A DNA stretch of 64,000 bases from Spirochaetota bacterium. GTDB taxonomy: Bacteria; Spirochaetota; Spirochaetia; Treponematales; UBA12059. Within the stretch, counting starts at the first letter, position 1, and each line of letters starts with the position of its first letter. Below, piece after piece: positions 8,656 to 16,257 of the stretch. The translations under genes were made by a program, and so were the position numbers. Below the pieces are notes generated by a model that was given only the letters and a program-made list of their open reading frames with translations, was not told where the DNA came from and made no database searches. Location: contig JAKLDN010000002.1 of NCBI GenBank assembly GCA_022703505.1, positions 496,001 through 560,000 on the forward strand, read 5' to 3'.

Positions 8656-9501
8656 CTACTTCTCCGTGTCCGTCATCCCCGCGATGAACTGCTTCTGCAT
8701 GACCACTACGACCAGGGCCGGCGGGATCAGGGCCAGCATGGTGGTGGCCATGACGATCTGCCACTCGATGAGGACGTCCGCGCCCTGGAGCATGCGGTTG
8801 ATGCCGATGAGGAGGGTGTAGTACTCCTGCTTGGTCGTGATGAGGAGGGGCCAGAGGTACTGGTTCCAGCCGTAGATGAACTGGATGACGAACATGGCCG
8901 CGATGGGGGTCCGGGTCATGGGCACCAGGATGCGGCGGAAGAACTGCATGGCGTGGGCCCCGTCGATCTGGGAGGCCTCGGCGATCTCACGGGGGACCGA
9001 GAGGAAGAACTGACGGAACAGGAACACCGCGGTGGCGGACACGACCATGGGAAGGATGAGCCCGGCATAGGTGTTCAAGAGGCCCAGGTCGGAGATGACC
9101 TTGTAGGTGGGCATGATGCGGACTTCCACCGGGAGCATGAGGGTGATGAAGATGCTCCAGAAGCAGAAGGCGCGGAGCTTGAAGTCGAAGAAGACGATGG
9201 CGTAGGCCGCCAGGAGGGACACGACGATCTTTCCGACCGCGATGCCCATGGCCATGATGAAGGAGTTCTTCAGCATGGTGAGGGCCGAGGCGCCCATGTT
9301 CGCGGAGCCCTCCAGGATGGCCCGGCGGTAATTTTCCAGGAAGTGGGGACCCGGGCTGATGGGCATGGGGGCCGAGAGGATCTCCGCGTTCGTGCGGGTG
9401 GAGGCGGTGAAGACGAGCCAGATGGGGAAGAGGATCACCATCACGGCCAGGATCAGGAAGACATGGGGCAGGACGCGGCGGAAGCGGGAGTGTTCGGTCA
9501 T
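8656..9501 (-). CDS. ugpE: sn-Glycerol-3-phosphate ABC transporter permease UgpE
   Basis: This 281-residue inner-membrane protein has six predicted helices and the EAA loop seen as EIAEASQIDGAHAMQFF near residue 170. It belongs to the MalG/UgpE branch and is the last gene of ugpB-ugpA-ugpE, 12 bases after ugpA. It would form the channel with UgpA for periplasmic glycerol-3-phosphate or its diesters. There is no ugpC-type ATPase next to it, so the energising subunit must come from elsewhere, as with shared ATPases in other bacteria. The substrate assignment rests mainly on the binding protein. Confidence 0.93.
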   Translation of the reverse strand: MTEHSRFRRVLPHVFLILAVMVILFPIWLVFTASTRTNAEILSAPMPISPGPHFLENYRRAILEGSANMGASALTMLKNSFIMAMGIAVGKIVVSLLAAYAIVFFDFKLRAFCFWSIFITLMLPVEVRIMPTYKVISDLGLLNTYAGLILPMVVSATAVFLFRQFFLSVPREIAEASQIDGAHAMQFFRRILVPMTRTPIAAMFVIQFIYGWNQYLWPLLITTKQEYYTLLIGINRMLQGADVLIEWQIVMATTMLALIPPALVVVVMQKQFIAGMTDTEK

Positions 9502-9513
9502 CGCGGTGCCCCC

Positions 9514-10404
9514 TTAGTAGTTGACGCGCCGCTCGATGAAGCGGAACTGCACGATGGTGAGGCCGATGACCATGAGCATCAGGATCACCGACTGGGCGGA
9601 GGAACCTCCCAGGTCCAGGTTCACGACCCCGTCCCTCCAGACCTTGTACACCAGGATGGCCGTGGACTTGCCCGGGCCCCCGGCGGTGACCTGATGGACG
9701 ATGGGGAAGGTCTCGAAGAAGCCGTAGACCAGGTTCATCACCAGGAGGTAGAAGGTGGTGGGCGAGAGGATCGGGAAGATGATCTTCCAGAAGCGGCGGG
9801 CCGGTCCGGCCCCGTCGATGGCCGCGGCCTCGATGAAGTCGTTGGGCACGCTCTGCAGGCCCGCCAGGAAGAAGACGAAGTTGTAGGACATCTGGCGCCA
9901 ACTGGCCGCCAGGATGAGCAACGTCAGGGCCTGTCCGGTGTTCAGGAGGTGCTGCCACTCGTAGCCCAGGCGATGCTTGAGGAACCAGGCCACGACCCCC
10001 ACGTTGGGGTTGAACATGAAGAGCCACAGGACGCCGGCGATCAGGGTGGCCACGGCGTAGGGCCAGATCATCATGGTCTTGTAGAACGAGGCGGCCCGGA
10101 TCTTCTTGTTGGCCTGGACCGCCAGGAACAGGGATAGGGACATGGCCAGGACCGTCACGCTGACGGCGAAGAACACGGAGACCCAGAAGGATTGGGCGTA
10201 GGCGCTGGCTTCGTCCGTGAACAGGGCCTGGTAGTTCTCCAGGCCCACGAAGATGTACTGTCCCCCGAAGGGGTCCTGGAGGAAGAAGGATTGCCAGATC
10301 GCCTGGGCGGCGGGCCAGAAGAAGAAGATGAAGACGATGACCATCTGGGGAAGGACCAGGAGGTAGGGCAGGCCCTTGATCCGGAACTCGTATTGCTTAG
10401 CCAT
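9514..10404 (-). CDS. ugpA: sn-Glycerol-3-phosphate ABC transporter permease UgpA
   Basis: This 296-residue membrane permease has six predicted helices and the EAA loop IEAAAIDGAGPARRFWKI at about residue 190. The N-terminus (YLLVLPQMVIVFIFFFWPA) is typical of UgpA/MalF-like subunits. It lies between ugpB and ugpE on the minus strand. A 97-base gap with two strong GC-rich hairpins separates it from ugpB, so permease synthesis is probably lower than that of the binding protein. With UgpE it makes the heterodimeric pore for glycerol-3-phosphate uptake. Confidence 0.93.
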   Translation of the reverse strand: MAKQYEFRIKGLPYLLVLPQMVIVFIFFFWPAAQAIWQSFFLQDPFGGQYIFVGLENYQALFTDEASAYAQSFWVSVFFAVSVTVLAMSLSLFLAVQANKKIRAASFYKTMMIWPYAVATLIAGVLWLFMFNPNVGVVAWFLKHRLGYEWQHLLNTGQALTLLILAASWRQMSYNFVFFLAGLQSVPNDFIEAAAIDGAGPARRFWKIIFPILSPTTFYLLVMNLVYGFFETFPIVHQVTAGGPGKSTAILVYKVWRDGVVNLDLGGSSAQSVILMLMVIGLTIVQFRFIERRVNY

Positions 10405-10430
10405 GGCGTATCCCGATGTTGCGAAAGGTG

Positions 10431-10501
10431 GGGGCCGCGGGGAGCCGCGGCCCCGGTGCGGGCGCCCGGCGCGTCGCGCCGGGCACCCCTTGGCAAGGGG
10501 T
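10431..10501 (-). promoter_or_regulatory. Three consecutive hairpins between ugpB and ugpA
   Basis: Downstream of the ugpB stop codon there are three stem-loops: 10485-10491 with 10495-10501; a stem spanning 10464-10484 (arms GCCCGGCG and CGCCGGGC); and 10431-10440 with 10445-10454. No T-run follows any of them. They probably protect the ugpB message from 3' decay or attenuate transcription into ugpA and ugpE. Confidence 0.55.
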
Positions 10502-11809
10502 CTATTTCTTGTAGAGCCGCTCGAACTTGCGGAGTTCCGCGTTGCCGTCGGCGACCATCTTGTTGAGGCCGTCCCGCACGGAGATCTTGCCCGCCAGGAT
10601 GTCCTCCCAGGTCTGGTCCTCGATCTCCCGGATGATGTTGAAGTTACCGAAGCGGATGCCCCGGGAGTTGCCCGTGGGGGCCTTGTTCAGCAGCTGCTTG
10701 ATGGCGACCTCGGGGCCGGGGTTGGCGTCGTAGAAGCCCTGCTTCTTGGTCAGCTCGTAGGAGGCCACGGTGATGGGCACATAGCCGGTGCTCTGGTGCC
10801 AGAAGGCCTGGATCTCGGGCTGGGAGAGGAAGGTGAAGAACTTGGCCACGCCCTTGTAGTCGTCCTTGGGCTTGCCGTTGAAGACCCAGAGGCTGGCGCC
10901 GCCGATGATCGTGTTCTGGGGGGCGTCCTTGACCTCGGGGTAGTAGGGCAGGCGCGCTACGCCGAAATCGAACTTGGCGGTGTTCTTGAAGTTCCCGTAC
11001 CCGCCGATGGACTCGAAGTGCATGCCCACGGTGCCGGAGGTGAACAAGGGGTTGGCCTTGTTCTCGCGTCCGCCGTAGATGAAGGTCTTGTCCTTGGACA
11101 GTTCGTACAGGGTCTCGAAGTGCTTGATCGTGAGGGGGGTGTTGAACACCAGCTGGGTGTCCAGACCGTCGAAACCGTTGTTCTTGGTCCCGAAGCTCTG
11201 GTTGTGCCAGGCGGAGAAGTTTTCCAGCTGGATCCAGGAGATCCAGTTGGTGGAGAAGCCACCCTCCATGCCCGAGGCCTTGAGCTTCTTGGCGACCTCG
11301 AAGAACTCCGGCCAGGTGACGGGGGGCTTCTCGGGGTCCAGGCCGGCCTTGCGGAAGGCGTCCTTGTTGTAGTACATGACCGCCGTGGAGGAGTTGAAGG
11401 GCAGGGAGAGCATCTCGCCCTTGGAGGTGGAGTAGTAGCCGGTGATCGTGGGGATGTAGACCTTGGGATCGAACTTCTCCCCCGAGTCCTTCATGAGCTT
11501 GTAGACCGGGTAGACGGCTCCCCCGGCGTTCATCATGGTGGCGGTCCCGACCTCGTAGACCTGGATGATGTGGGGGGCCTGCTTGGCCCGGAAGGCCGCG
11601 ATGCCCGCGTTCATGGTGTCGCTGTAGGAACCTTTGTAGACAGGAACAACCTTGTAGGCGGTCTGGCTGTCGTTGAAGCGCTTGGCCAGCTCCTCCACCA
11701 TCTGACCGTTCTTGCCGGTCATGGCGTGCCACCAGTCGATCTGGATCTGCGCGAAGATCGTGGACGCGCAGAGAAGCAAGGCGAGCATCAGCAGGGAAAA
11801 CCGTTTCAT
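10502..11809 (-). CDS. ugpB: sn-Glycerol-3-phosphate-binding protein UgpB
   Basis: This 435-residue periplasmic binding protein has a signal peptide ending CASTIFAQ. It aligns closely by eye with UgpB, sharing QVYEVGTATMMNAGG, PFNSSTAVMYYNKDAFRKAG, WIQLENFSAWH, KNNGFDG and APQNTIIGGASLWV. Those signature segments make the glycerol-3-phosphate/glycerophosphodiester specificity likely. It is the first gene of the operon, with AGGAGG about 9 bases before the ATG and a plausible promoter at 11864-11892. The downstream hairpins suggest it is made in excess over the permeases. Confidence 0.95.
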   Translation of the reverse strand: MKRFSLLMLALLLCASTIFAQIQIDWWHAMTGKNGQMVEELAKRFNDSQTAYKVVPVYKGSYSDTMNAGIAAFRAKQAPHIIQVYEVGTATMMNAGGAVYPVYKLMKDSGEKFDPKVYIPTITGYYSTSKGEMLSLPFNSSTAVMYYNKDAFRKAGLDPEKPPVTWPEFFEVAKKLKASGMEGGFSTNWISWIQLENFSAWHNQSFGTKNNGFDGLDTQLVFNTPLTIKHFETLYELSKDKTFIYGGRENKANPLFTSGTVGMHFESIGGYGNFKNTAKFDFGVARLPYYPEVKDAPQNTIIGGASLWVFNGKPKDDYKGVAKFFTFLSQPEIQAFWHQSTGYVPITVASYELTKKQGFYDANPGPEVAIKQLLNKAPTGNSRGIRFGNFNIIREIEDQTWEDILAGKISVRDGLNKMVADGNAELRKFERLYKK

Positions 11810-11863
11810 GCTAGAGCCTCCTGTTCGTAATACCCGCCTGCGAGCGGCGGGAGAGCACCTACC

Positions 11864-11892
11864 AGTGTACGTCCGGATCGTTAGCCGCGCAA
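11864..11892 (-). promoter_or_regulatory. Putative ugp operon promoter
   Basis: On the minus strand a -35 box TTGCGC (11887-11892) and a -10 box TACACT (11864-11869) are separated by 17 bases. The leader of about 50 bases before ugpB contains a CCCGCC/GGCGGG hairpin. Each box matches the vegetative consensus at four of six positions. Confidence 0.4.
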
Positions 11893-11940
11893 CAGAATTG
11901 TGTCAGGAAATCGCGAAGGGCCGGGGTTCCGGCAAGCCCG

Positions 11941-12228
11941 CTAGCGGACCTTGAGGAAGACGACCTTGCCCAGCCCGACGTAGGCGGTACCGCCTTTGGC
12001 CAGGCTGAAGACGCTCAGGACCCCGTAGCTCTGCCGCTGGAAGGCCGAGGCGGCCACGGAGGCCATGCCCTTGCCGATGCCGCCCAGGGCCTTGCCCAGG
12101 GTGCCCGAGGGGGCGGAGGCCGCCGCTTGTTTTCCGTACCAGGCGGCGAAGTCCTGCTTGGTGGGGTTCGTGACAACCAGGAGGGCCAGGATGATCGCGA
12201 GGAGGACGAGGGGCATGAGACTCTTCAT
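11941..12228 (-). CDS. Small single-helix exported or membrane protein (DUF4359-like)
   Basis: This 95-residue protein starts with an N-terminal hydrophobic helix (about residues 3-20) followed by TNPTKQDFAAWYGKQ and a Gly/Ala/Ser-rich stretch, ending in hydrophobic beta-like sequence. The TNP-x(4)-F pattern just after the helix resembles the DUF4359 group of small uncharacterised proteins. The start is well supported by AAAGGAG placed 5 bases before the ATG. It is divergent from the PIN nuclease gene, with a 170-base gap that holds a palindrome. Function unknown. Confidence 0.72.
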   Translation of the reverse strand: MKSLMPLVLLAIILALLVVTNPTKQDFAAWYGKQAAASAPSGTLGKALGGIGKGMASVAASAFQRQSYGVLSVFSLAKGGTAYVGLGKVVFLKVR

Positions 12229-12341
12229 GGAAGCTCCTTTGGGGGGCGGGGACGCCCCGCCTGGAAGGATAGCGCGGCGGGCCGGTATCCGCAACCCGGA
12301 CCTGGTGGTACGAAGCTCGTGAAGGTCTCCGTCCGCCCGGC

Positions 12342-12360
12342 TGTCACAAGCATCGTGACA
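12342..12360. promoter_or_regulatory. Operator-like palindrome TGTCAC-N7-GTGACA
   Basis: A perfect 6-bp inverted repeat with a 7-base spacer lies in the divergent gap, 13 bases upstream of the -35 box predicted for the PIN gene. A second site of almost the same design (CGTCAC-N7-GTGACA) lies at 55649-55667 before def. It resembles a dimeric regulator site; the regulator is unknown. Confidence 0.5.
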
Positions 12361-12373
12361 CCGGGAACGCGTA

Positions 12374-12402
12374 TCGACAAGGCCCGGGCGGGCGGCTATG
12401 CT
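12374..12402 (+). promoter_or_regulatory. Promoter predicting a leaderless transcript of the PIN gene
   Basis: The -35 box TCGACA (12374-12379) and -10 box TATGCT (12397-12402) are 17 bases apart. Only 7 bases lie between the -10 box and the ATG at 12410, so transcription should start at or next to the start codon. No Shine-Dalgarno sequence is visible. Confidence 0.5.
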
Positions 12403-12409
12403 TTCTTCC

Positions 12410-12934
12410 ATGGATCTCGACCTGTCCCCGGGCTCCCGGATACTCGTGGACTCCTCCGCCCTGGTGTACTTGGTGGAGGACGTCCCCCGCCGCGGCCCCG
12501 CGGTCTCCGACTTCCTGGACCGGGTGCGCTCGGCGGGAGGGCGGCCCTTCGCCTCGGTCCTGACCCTGACGGAGCTTCTGGAGCGGCCGTTGTCCCGGGG
12601 GGACCGGGAACTAGCCCTGCGGTACCGCCGTTTCTTGGCGGATTCCTCCCTCCTGGTCCTGGTGCCCGTGGACGCGGAGGTGGCCGAGCGGGCGGCCCGC
12701 ATCCTGGGGGAGGGCACCTTCGACCCCCGGTCCCGGAAGCTTCCGGGGCTCCGTCCCGGGGATCCGGGATCCTCCCGCTTCGGGGTCTCCTTCGCGGACG
12801 CCGTGCACTTGGCAACGGCCCTGGTCCACAGGGCGGAGGCGATCCTGACCAACGACGAGGCCTGGCGGGACGTCCCGGAGGCCCCGCCCGTGTACCTGGT
12901 CGACGAGATCGCCGCGGAGCTGGAATGGTCCTGA
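12410..12934 (+). CDS. PIN-domain ribonuclease-like protein
   Basis: This 174-residue protein carries the acidic quartet of PIN nucleases: Asp in LVDSSALVYL near the N-terminus, Glu in TLTELLE, Asp in SFADAVHLATA and Asp in ILTNDEAW. It is expected to be a Mg-dependent RNase. The start is placed at ATG 12410, where a promoter predicts a leaderless message; ATG 12398 is the alternative. Unlike VapC toxins it has no small antitoxin gene upstream. Instead its last 10 bases overlap the start of a predicted nuclease-like protein. An insertion of about 20 residues before the third acidic motif makes it longer than a typical VapC (about 130-140 residues). Confidence 0.82.
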   Translation: MDLDLSPGSRILVDSSALVYLVEDVPRRGPAVSDFLDRVRSAGGRPFASVLTLTELLERPLSRGDRELALRYRRFLADSSLLVLVPVDAEVAERAARILGEGTFDPRSRKLPGLRPGDPGSSRFGVSFADAVHLATALVHRAEAILTNDEAWRDVPEAPPVYLVDEIAAELEWS

Positions 12935-13659
12935 GTCCGGAGGGTCCGAGCGCCCTCCGGGCGGCGGAACGCTCGGGCATCAACCTCTATTCCGAGCGGT
13001 CCCTCCACGACCAGGTGAAGCGCCTCTTGGCCGGTCCGGGGGACCGGATCGAGGCGGCCGTGGGAGGCCGGGTGGTCGACCTCCTCCGTTCGGACGGCTC
13101 GGTCGTGGAGGTCCAGACCCGGCACCTCTACGCCCTCCTGCCCAAGGTCCGGGCCCTGGCCGGAGCGGGCATCCGGGTCCGGGTAGTGCATCCCGTCCCG
13201 GCATCCCTGGAGATCCGGCGCCGGGACCCTGATTCCGACCGGATCGTGTCGACCCGGAGAAGCCCCAAGCGCGGAGACCTCTGGAGCGTCTTCGACGAAC
13301 TCGTGAAGGCCCCGGACCTGATCTCCCTGCCCGGCGTGGCCGTGGAGGTCCTCCTGGTGCGGGCCTCGGAAGTCCGGGTGCGGGACGGGACGGGCTCCTG
13401 GCGGAAGCGGGGCGACCGCACGGAGGACCGGTTCCTGGAGGGGATCGTCGGCGCCGCGAGCTGGGAATCCCCGGAGGACTGGCTGGCCCTGATCCCCCGG
13501 GACCTCCCGGAGCCCTGGAGCTCCGAGACCCTGGGTCGCTCCCTGGGGATCGCCCCTGCCCGGGCGCGGAAGGTCCTCTATTCCCTGGCCCGGGCGGGGT
13601 TCCTCCGGGAGGAGGGCCGGGCCGGGCGGCGGAAACTGTACCGGAACGCGGATAGTTAG
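12925..13659 (+). CDS. Uncharacterised EVQT-motif protein with PD-(D/E)XK-like N-terminus and winged-helix C-terminus
   Basis: This 244-residue protein belongs to a widespread family that I recognise by pattern but that has no assigned function. The N-terminal ~85 residues (SERSLHDQVK..., then VVDLLRSDGSVVEVQTRH) look like a PD-(D/E)XK nuclease core, with Asp, then Glu-x-Gln as catalytic triad positions. The middle has an RRSPKRGDLWSVFDELV segment typical of the family. The last ~60 residues look like a winged helix (SLGIAPARARKVLYSLARAGFL). Its ATG at 12925 overlaps the PIN gene by 10 bases, implying translational coupling. Both partners being predicted nucleases is notable. The nuclease assignment is an inference from motifs. 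Confidence 0.72.
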   Translation: MVLSPEGPSALRAAERSGINLYSERSLHDQVKRLLAGPGDRIEAAVGGRVVDLLRSDGSVVEVQTRHLYALLPKVRALAGAGIRVRVVHPVPASLEIRRRDPDSDRIVSTRRSPKRGDLWSVFDELVKAPDLISLPGVAVEVLLVRASEVRVRDGTGSWRKRGDRTEDRFLEGIVGAASWESPEDWLALIPRDLPEPWSSETLGRSLGIAPARARKVLYSLARAGFLREEGRAGRRKLYRNADS

Positions 13660-13669
13660 GACTCAGGAC

Positions 13670-14818
13670 TCAGGAAAGAGCGGCGGCGGCCGGGCCGCCT
13701 TCGTCCAGCCATTTTTCCAGGCGGGCGAGAGACTCGGGCATCGATATCCGACCGTACCCCACCCGGAAGTGCCGCGCGTCGCAGCCGTAGTAGGATCCCG
13801 GCAGGATGAGGACCCCGGTCTCCCGCACCAGCCGCTCGGCCAGGACTTCGGCGTCCCCCGGGAAGGCCAGGCGGGGGAAGCCCACGGAGGAGCCCTCCGG
13901 CTCGGTCCACTCGGCGAAGTCGGGCCGGGCCGCGAAGAATCGGCGGAGGAGGGCGAGGTTGTCCGCCACGATGCGGCGGTTCCGGTCCACCAGGGCCGAA
14001 AGGTTGCGGACCGCGGACTCGGCGATCACCTCGCTGGGGCCGGAGGAGCAGATGGAGTTGTAGTCCTTGACCACGGCCACGGCGTCCAGGATGTCCGCCC
14101 GGCGGGTGGCCAGCCACCCGATCCGCAGGCCCGCCAGGCCCGCGTGCTTGGAAAGGACGTCCAGGGCCACCCCGTTCTCGTAGGTGTCCCGGATGGACGG
14201 CAGGCGCCGGGCGGGGTCGTGCTCCAGGCGGCGGTAGACCTCGTCCATGAGCACCACGGCCCCGACCCGCCGCGCCGCGGCCACGATCGCGTCGAATTCC
14301 GCCTTGGTCGGCAACCCCCCGGTGGGATTGTGGGGGGCGTTGAGGACGACGAGCTTCGGATCGGGTCCCGAGCGGAGGATGCGGTCCAGGTCGCCGGGAT
14401 CCAGGGCCCAGCGGCCTCCGGCCGGGCGCCACTCCCAGGGCAGGACCTCGCAGCCCAGGGCCCGGGGGATCTCCGCCAGGGACTGGTAGCAGGGGGTATT
14501 CACCACCACCCGGTCGCCCTTGGAAAGGAGGGCCAGGCAGAGGTTGAGGATGGCCTCCTCCGCCCCCGCGTGGACGAGGATCTCCTCCGGCGCGGCCCCG
14601 GGGTACTCCCCGGCGATCGCCTCGCGGAGGGAGGGGGCGCCCCGGGTCTCGGTGTAGCCCAGGCGCAGGGACGAAAGGCGCTCCGGAAGGCCCGGATCCA
14701 GGGCCGCCAGGTCGGAGACCGGGACGCTCTCGCAGTCGGAGCAGCACAGGAGATGCGGGGCGGAGAACTCCCAGCGGGCGAAGAAGCGCTCCAGCCGGAA
14801 GGGTTCGAAGAACGCCAT
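13670..14818 (-). CDS. PLP-dependent aminotransferase, class I/II
   Basis: This is a 382-residue fold-type I aminotransferase. The Schiff-base lysine is Lys224 in DVLSKHAGLAGLRIGW, the Asn of NAPHNPTGG is residue 164, and MDEVYRR supplies the Asp contacting the pyridine nitrogen. Sequence features resemble the capreomycidine-synthase-like/aspartate-aminotransferase subgroup, so the amino donor cannot be named. The ATG has ACGGAGG 6 bases upstream. It converges on the EVQT-motif gene with only 10 bases between the stops. The Cys-rich LCCSDCES segment near residue 24-31 is unusual for the family and might bind a metal or be incidental. Confidence 0.87.
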   Translation of the reverse strand: MAFFEPFRLERFFARWEFSAPHLLCCSDCESVPVSDLAALDPGLPERLSSLRLGYTETRGAPSLREAIAGEYPGAAPEEILVHAGAEEAILNLCLALLSKGDRVVVNTPCYQSLAEIPRALGCEVLPWEWRPAGGRWALDPGDLDRILRSGPDPKLVVLNAPHNPTGGLPTKAEFDAIVAAARRVGAVVLMDEVYRRLEHDPARRLPSIRDTYENGVALDVLSKHAGLAGLRIGWLATRRADILDAVAVVKDYNSICSSGPSEVIAESAVRNLSALVDRNRRIVADNLALLRRFFAARPDFAEWTEPEGSSVGFPRLAFPGDAEVLAERLVRETGVLILPGSYYGCDARHFRVGYGRISMPESLARLEKWLDEGGPAAAALS

Positions 14819-14897
14819 GGATGCCTCCGTTCTCGGGCGCGGGTTCGGCGCGCGGAATTCCGGGAGCGGCGCCGGATTGGGATCGGCCCGCGGTCGT

Positions 14898-15635
14898 TCA
14901 ACCCTCGGGCAGGGTGTATTCCGCCAGGAAGGTGGACAGCTCGGCCTTGTCCTGGACCCCCAGCTTCTTGTAGGCCCGGGCCAGGGTGTTCCGGACCGTG
15001 GACTCGGAGACCTCGAATTTCCCGGCGATCTCCTTGACGTTGAGGCCCTTGGCCAGGGCCAGGATGTAGGCGGCCTCGGTGTCCGCGAGTCCCTTGGCCT
15101 GGAGATCCAGGAGGGGTTTGGGCTGCTTCAGGTAGACGATGACCTGTTCCTTGTACAGGATGTAGAGGAAGATCAGGAAGACCGTCACGAAGAACACCGG
15201 GGTCAGGGACAACCCGGTATGTCTTCCGGCCCGGATCGCCGCGAACAGCTCCCATCCGTACAGATACACCAGGAGCCCGATGACCTTCGGGATCCGGCCC
15301 CGTTCGAAAAAACCGATCTTGAACAGGAGAAGGACCGCCATCACGAAAAACCCGAGGCCGTAGAAGGAGTCATGGGAATCCAGAAAGTTGATCGGAGCTT
15401 GTATCAATAAGAGGATCGGTTGGATGATGTACAGCTTCGGGCTGCGGGAGCTGATGTAAAAGAGCAAGGCCACCAGAAGCTGAATCCCGATGTACGGGTG
15501 GGTTATGGTCTTGACGAAGCCCCATCCCCGGGACATCCAAACGACGAACATGAGCAGGCTTCCCGCCACGAACACCAGGGCGGTGAACCTCCCGATACGA
15601 GCCAGCGGATTGATCGCGGTCTTTGTCTCAGCCAT
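14898..15635 (-). CDS. Membrane-anchored LuxR-type transcriptional regulator
   Basis: This 245-residue protein has six predicted transmembrane helices in residues about 15-160 and a GerE/LuxR helix-turn-helix at about 175-240 (LADTEAAYILALAKGLNVKEIAGKFEVSESTVRNTLARAYKKLG, described here by its ends). No receiver, PAS or kinase domain is present, so the membrane part is presumably the sensor. It overlaps the upstream hypothetical gene by 8 bases and shares its promoter. Two palindromes upstream of that promoter are good candidates for its own binding sites, making autoregulation likely but unproven. The six-helix-plus-LuxR design recurs in several uncharacterised bacterial regulators. Confidence 0.84.
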   Translation of the reverse strand: MAETKTAINPLARIGRFTALVFVAGSLLMFVVWMSRGWGFVKTITHPYIGIQLLVALLFYISSRSPKLYIIQPILLLIQAPINFLDSHDSFYGLGFFVMAVLLLFKIGFFERGRIPKVIGLLVYLYGWELFAAIRAGRHTGLSLTPVFFVTVFLIFLYILYKEQVIVYLKQPKPLLDLQAKGLADTEAAYILALAKGLNVKEIAGKFEVSESTVRNTLARAYKKLGVQDKAELSTFLAEYTLPEG

Positions 15636-16155
15636 CCCAGTACCCCCTTACCGACGCCTCGTCGGTGCTGATGATCGCGTCCAGTTCCGGCACCTTGGCG
15701 GAGGCAGCCTCGGCCTGAAGCCTCGCCCGGACTTCCCCGGCCTTCCACGCCCCGGAGTTCAGGGGGTTGTACTCCCCGCCCGCGGTGTCCTTCTCCCGGT
15801 CCCGTTCGTAGCCCCCGAGCATCAGGAGACCCAGAAGGGCCATGCCCTTGCGGATCACCGCGGGGTCCCCGCCGGGGAAGCGGGCGATGGGCTCCAGGCG
15901 CGCCAGGGGCTCCGCGTCGTCCGCCGGTCCGTGGTCGAAGACCTTCCGGGTCCCGCCTCGGCAGGCCAGGACGAAGGCGGCCAGGTGGGCCAGGGCCGTC
16001 CGCTCGGGATTCCGGCAGCCCGCCAGGTAGGGCAGGGCCCCGGTGATCCGAGCTGCTCGGGAACCAGCCAGGCGGGCGCGCTCGGAGCCGTCCATCCGGA
16101 AGGCTTCGGCGACGAGGCCGCACAGGCGCTCCCAATCGGCGTCCGGGAACTGCAT
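15628..16155 (-). CDS. Hypothetical cytoplasmic protein co-transcribed with the LuxR regulator
   Basis: This is a 175-residue soluble protein without a signal peptide or recognisable motif. It is rich in Ala, Gly and Arg, with a predicted helical N-terminal half. A promoter (16162-16189) lies so close that the ATG at 16155 is the expected first base of the transcript. Its end overlaps the membrane LuxR gene by 8 bases, so the two are probably translationally coupled. It could be an anti-activator or partner of the regulator, but nothing in the sequence shows this. Confidence 0.7.
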   Translation of the reverse strand: MQFPDADWERLCGLVAEAFRMDGSERARLAGSRAARITGALPYLAGCRNPERTALAHLAAFVLACRGGTRKVFDHGPADDAEPLARLEPIARFPGGDPAVIRKGMALLGLLMLGGYERDREKDTAGGEYNPLNSGAWKAGEVRARLQAEAASAKVPELDAIISTDEASVRGYWDG

Positions 16156-16161
16156 GGAGGG

Positions 16162-16189
16162 AGTATATCATGCCGGAACTAGCCGTCAA
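16162..16189 (-). promoter_or_regulatory. Promoter predicting a leaderless transcript of the regulator operon
   Basis: On the minus strand, TTGACG (16184-16189) and TATACT (16162-16167) are 16 bases apart, both close to consensus. Six bases separate the -10 box from the ATG at 16155, so the transcript should begin at the start codon. Confidence 0.6.
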
Positions 16190-16203
16190 TAGAGATTTTT
16201 GGG

Positions 16204-16226
16204 CGCGTCTACAACGTGTAGACGCG
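16204..16226. promoter_or_regulatory. Operator-like palindrome 1 (GTCTACA core)
   Basis: A perfect inverted repeat with 10-bp arms and a 3-base spacer has the core GTCTACA-ACG-TGTAGAC. Its near edge is 14 bases upstream of the -35 box of the LuxR operon promoter. It shares the TGTAGAC half-site with the second palindrome. Confidence 0.65.
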
Positions 16227-16257
16227 GATTGCGGCCCGAAAACCGGGCCAAATCGGG

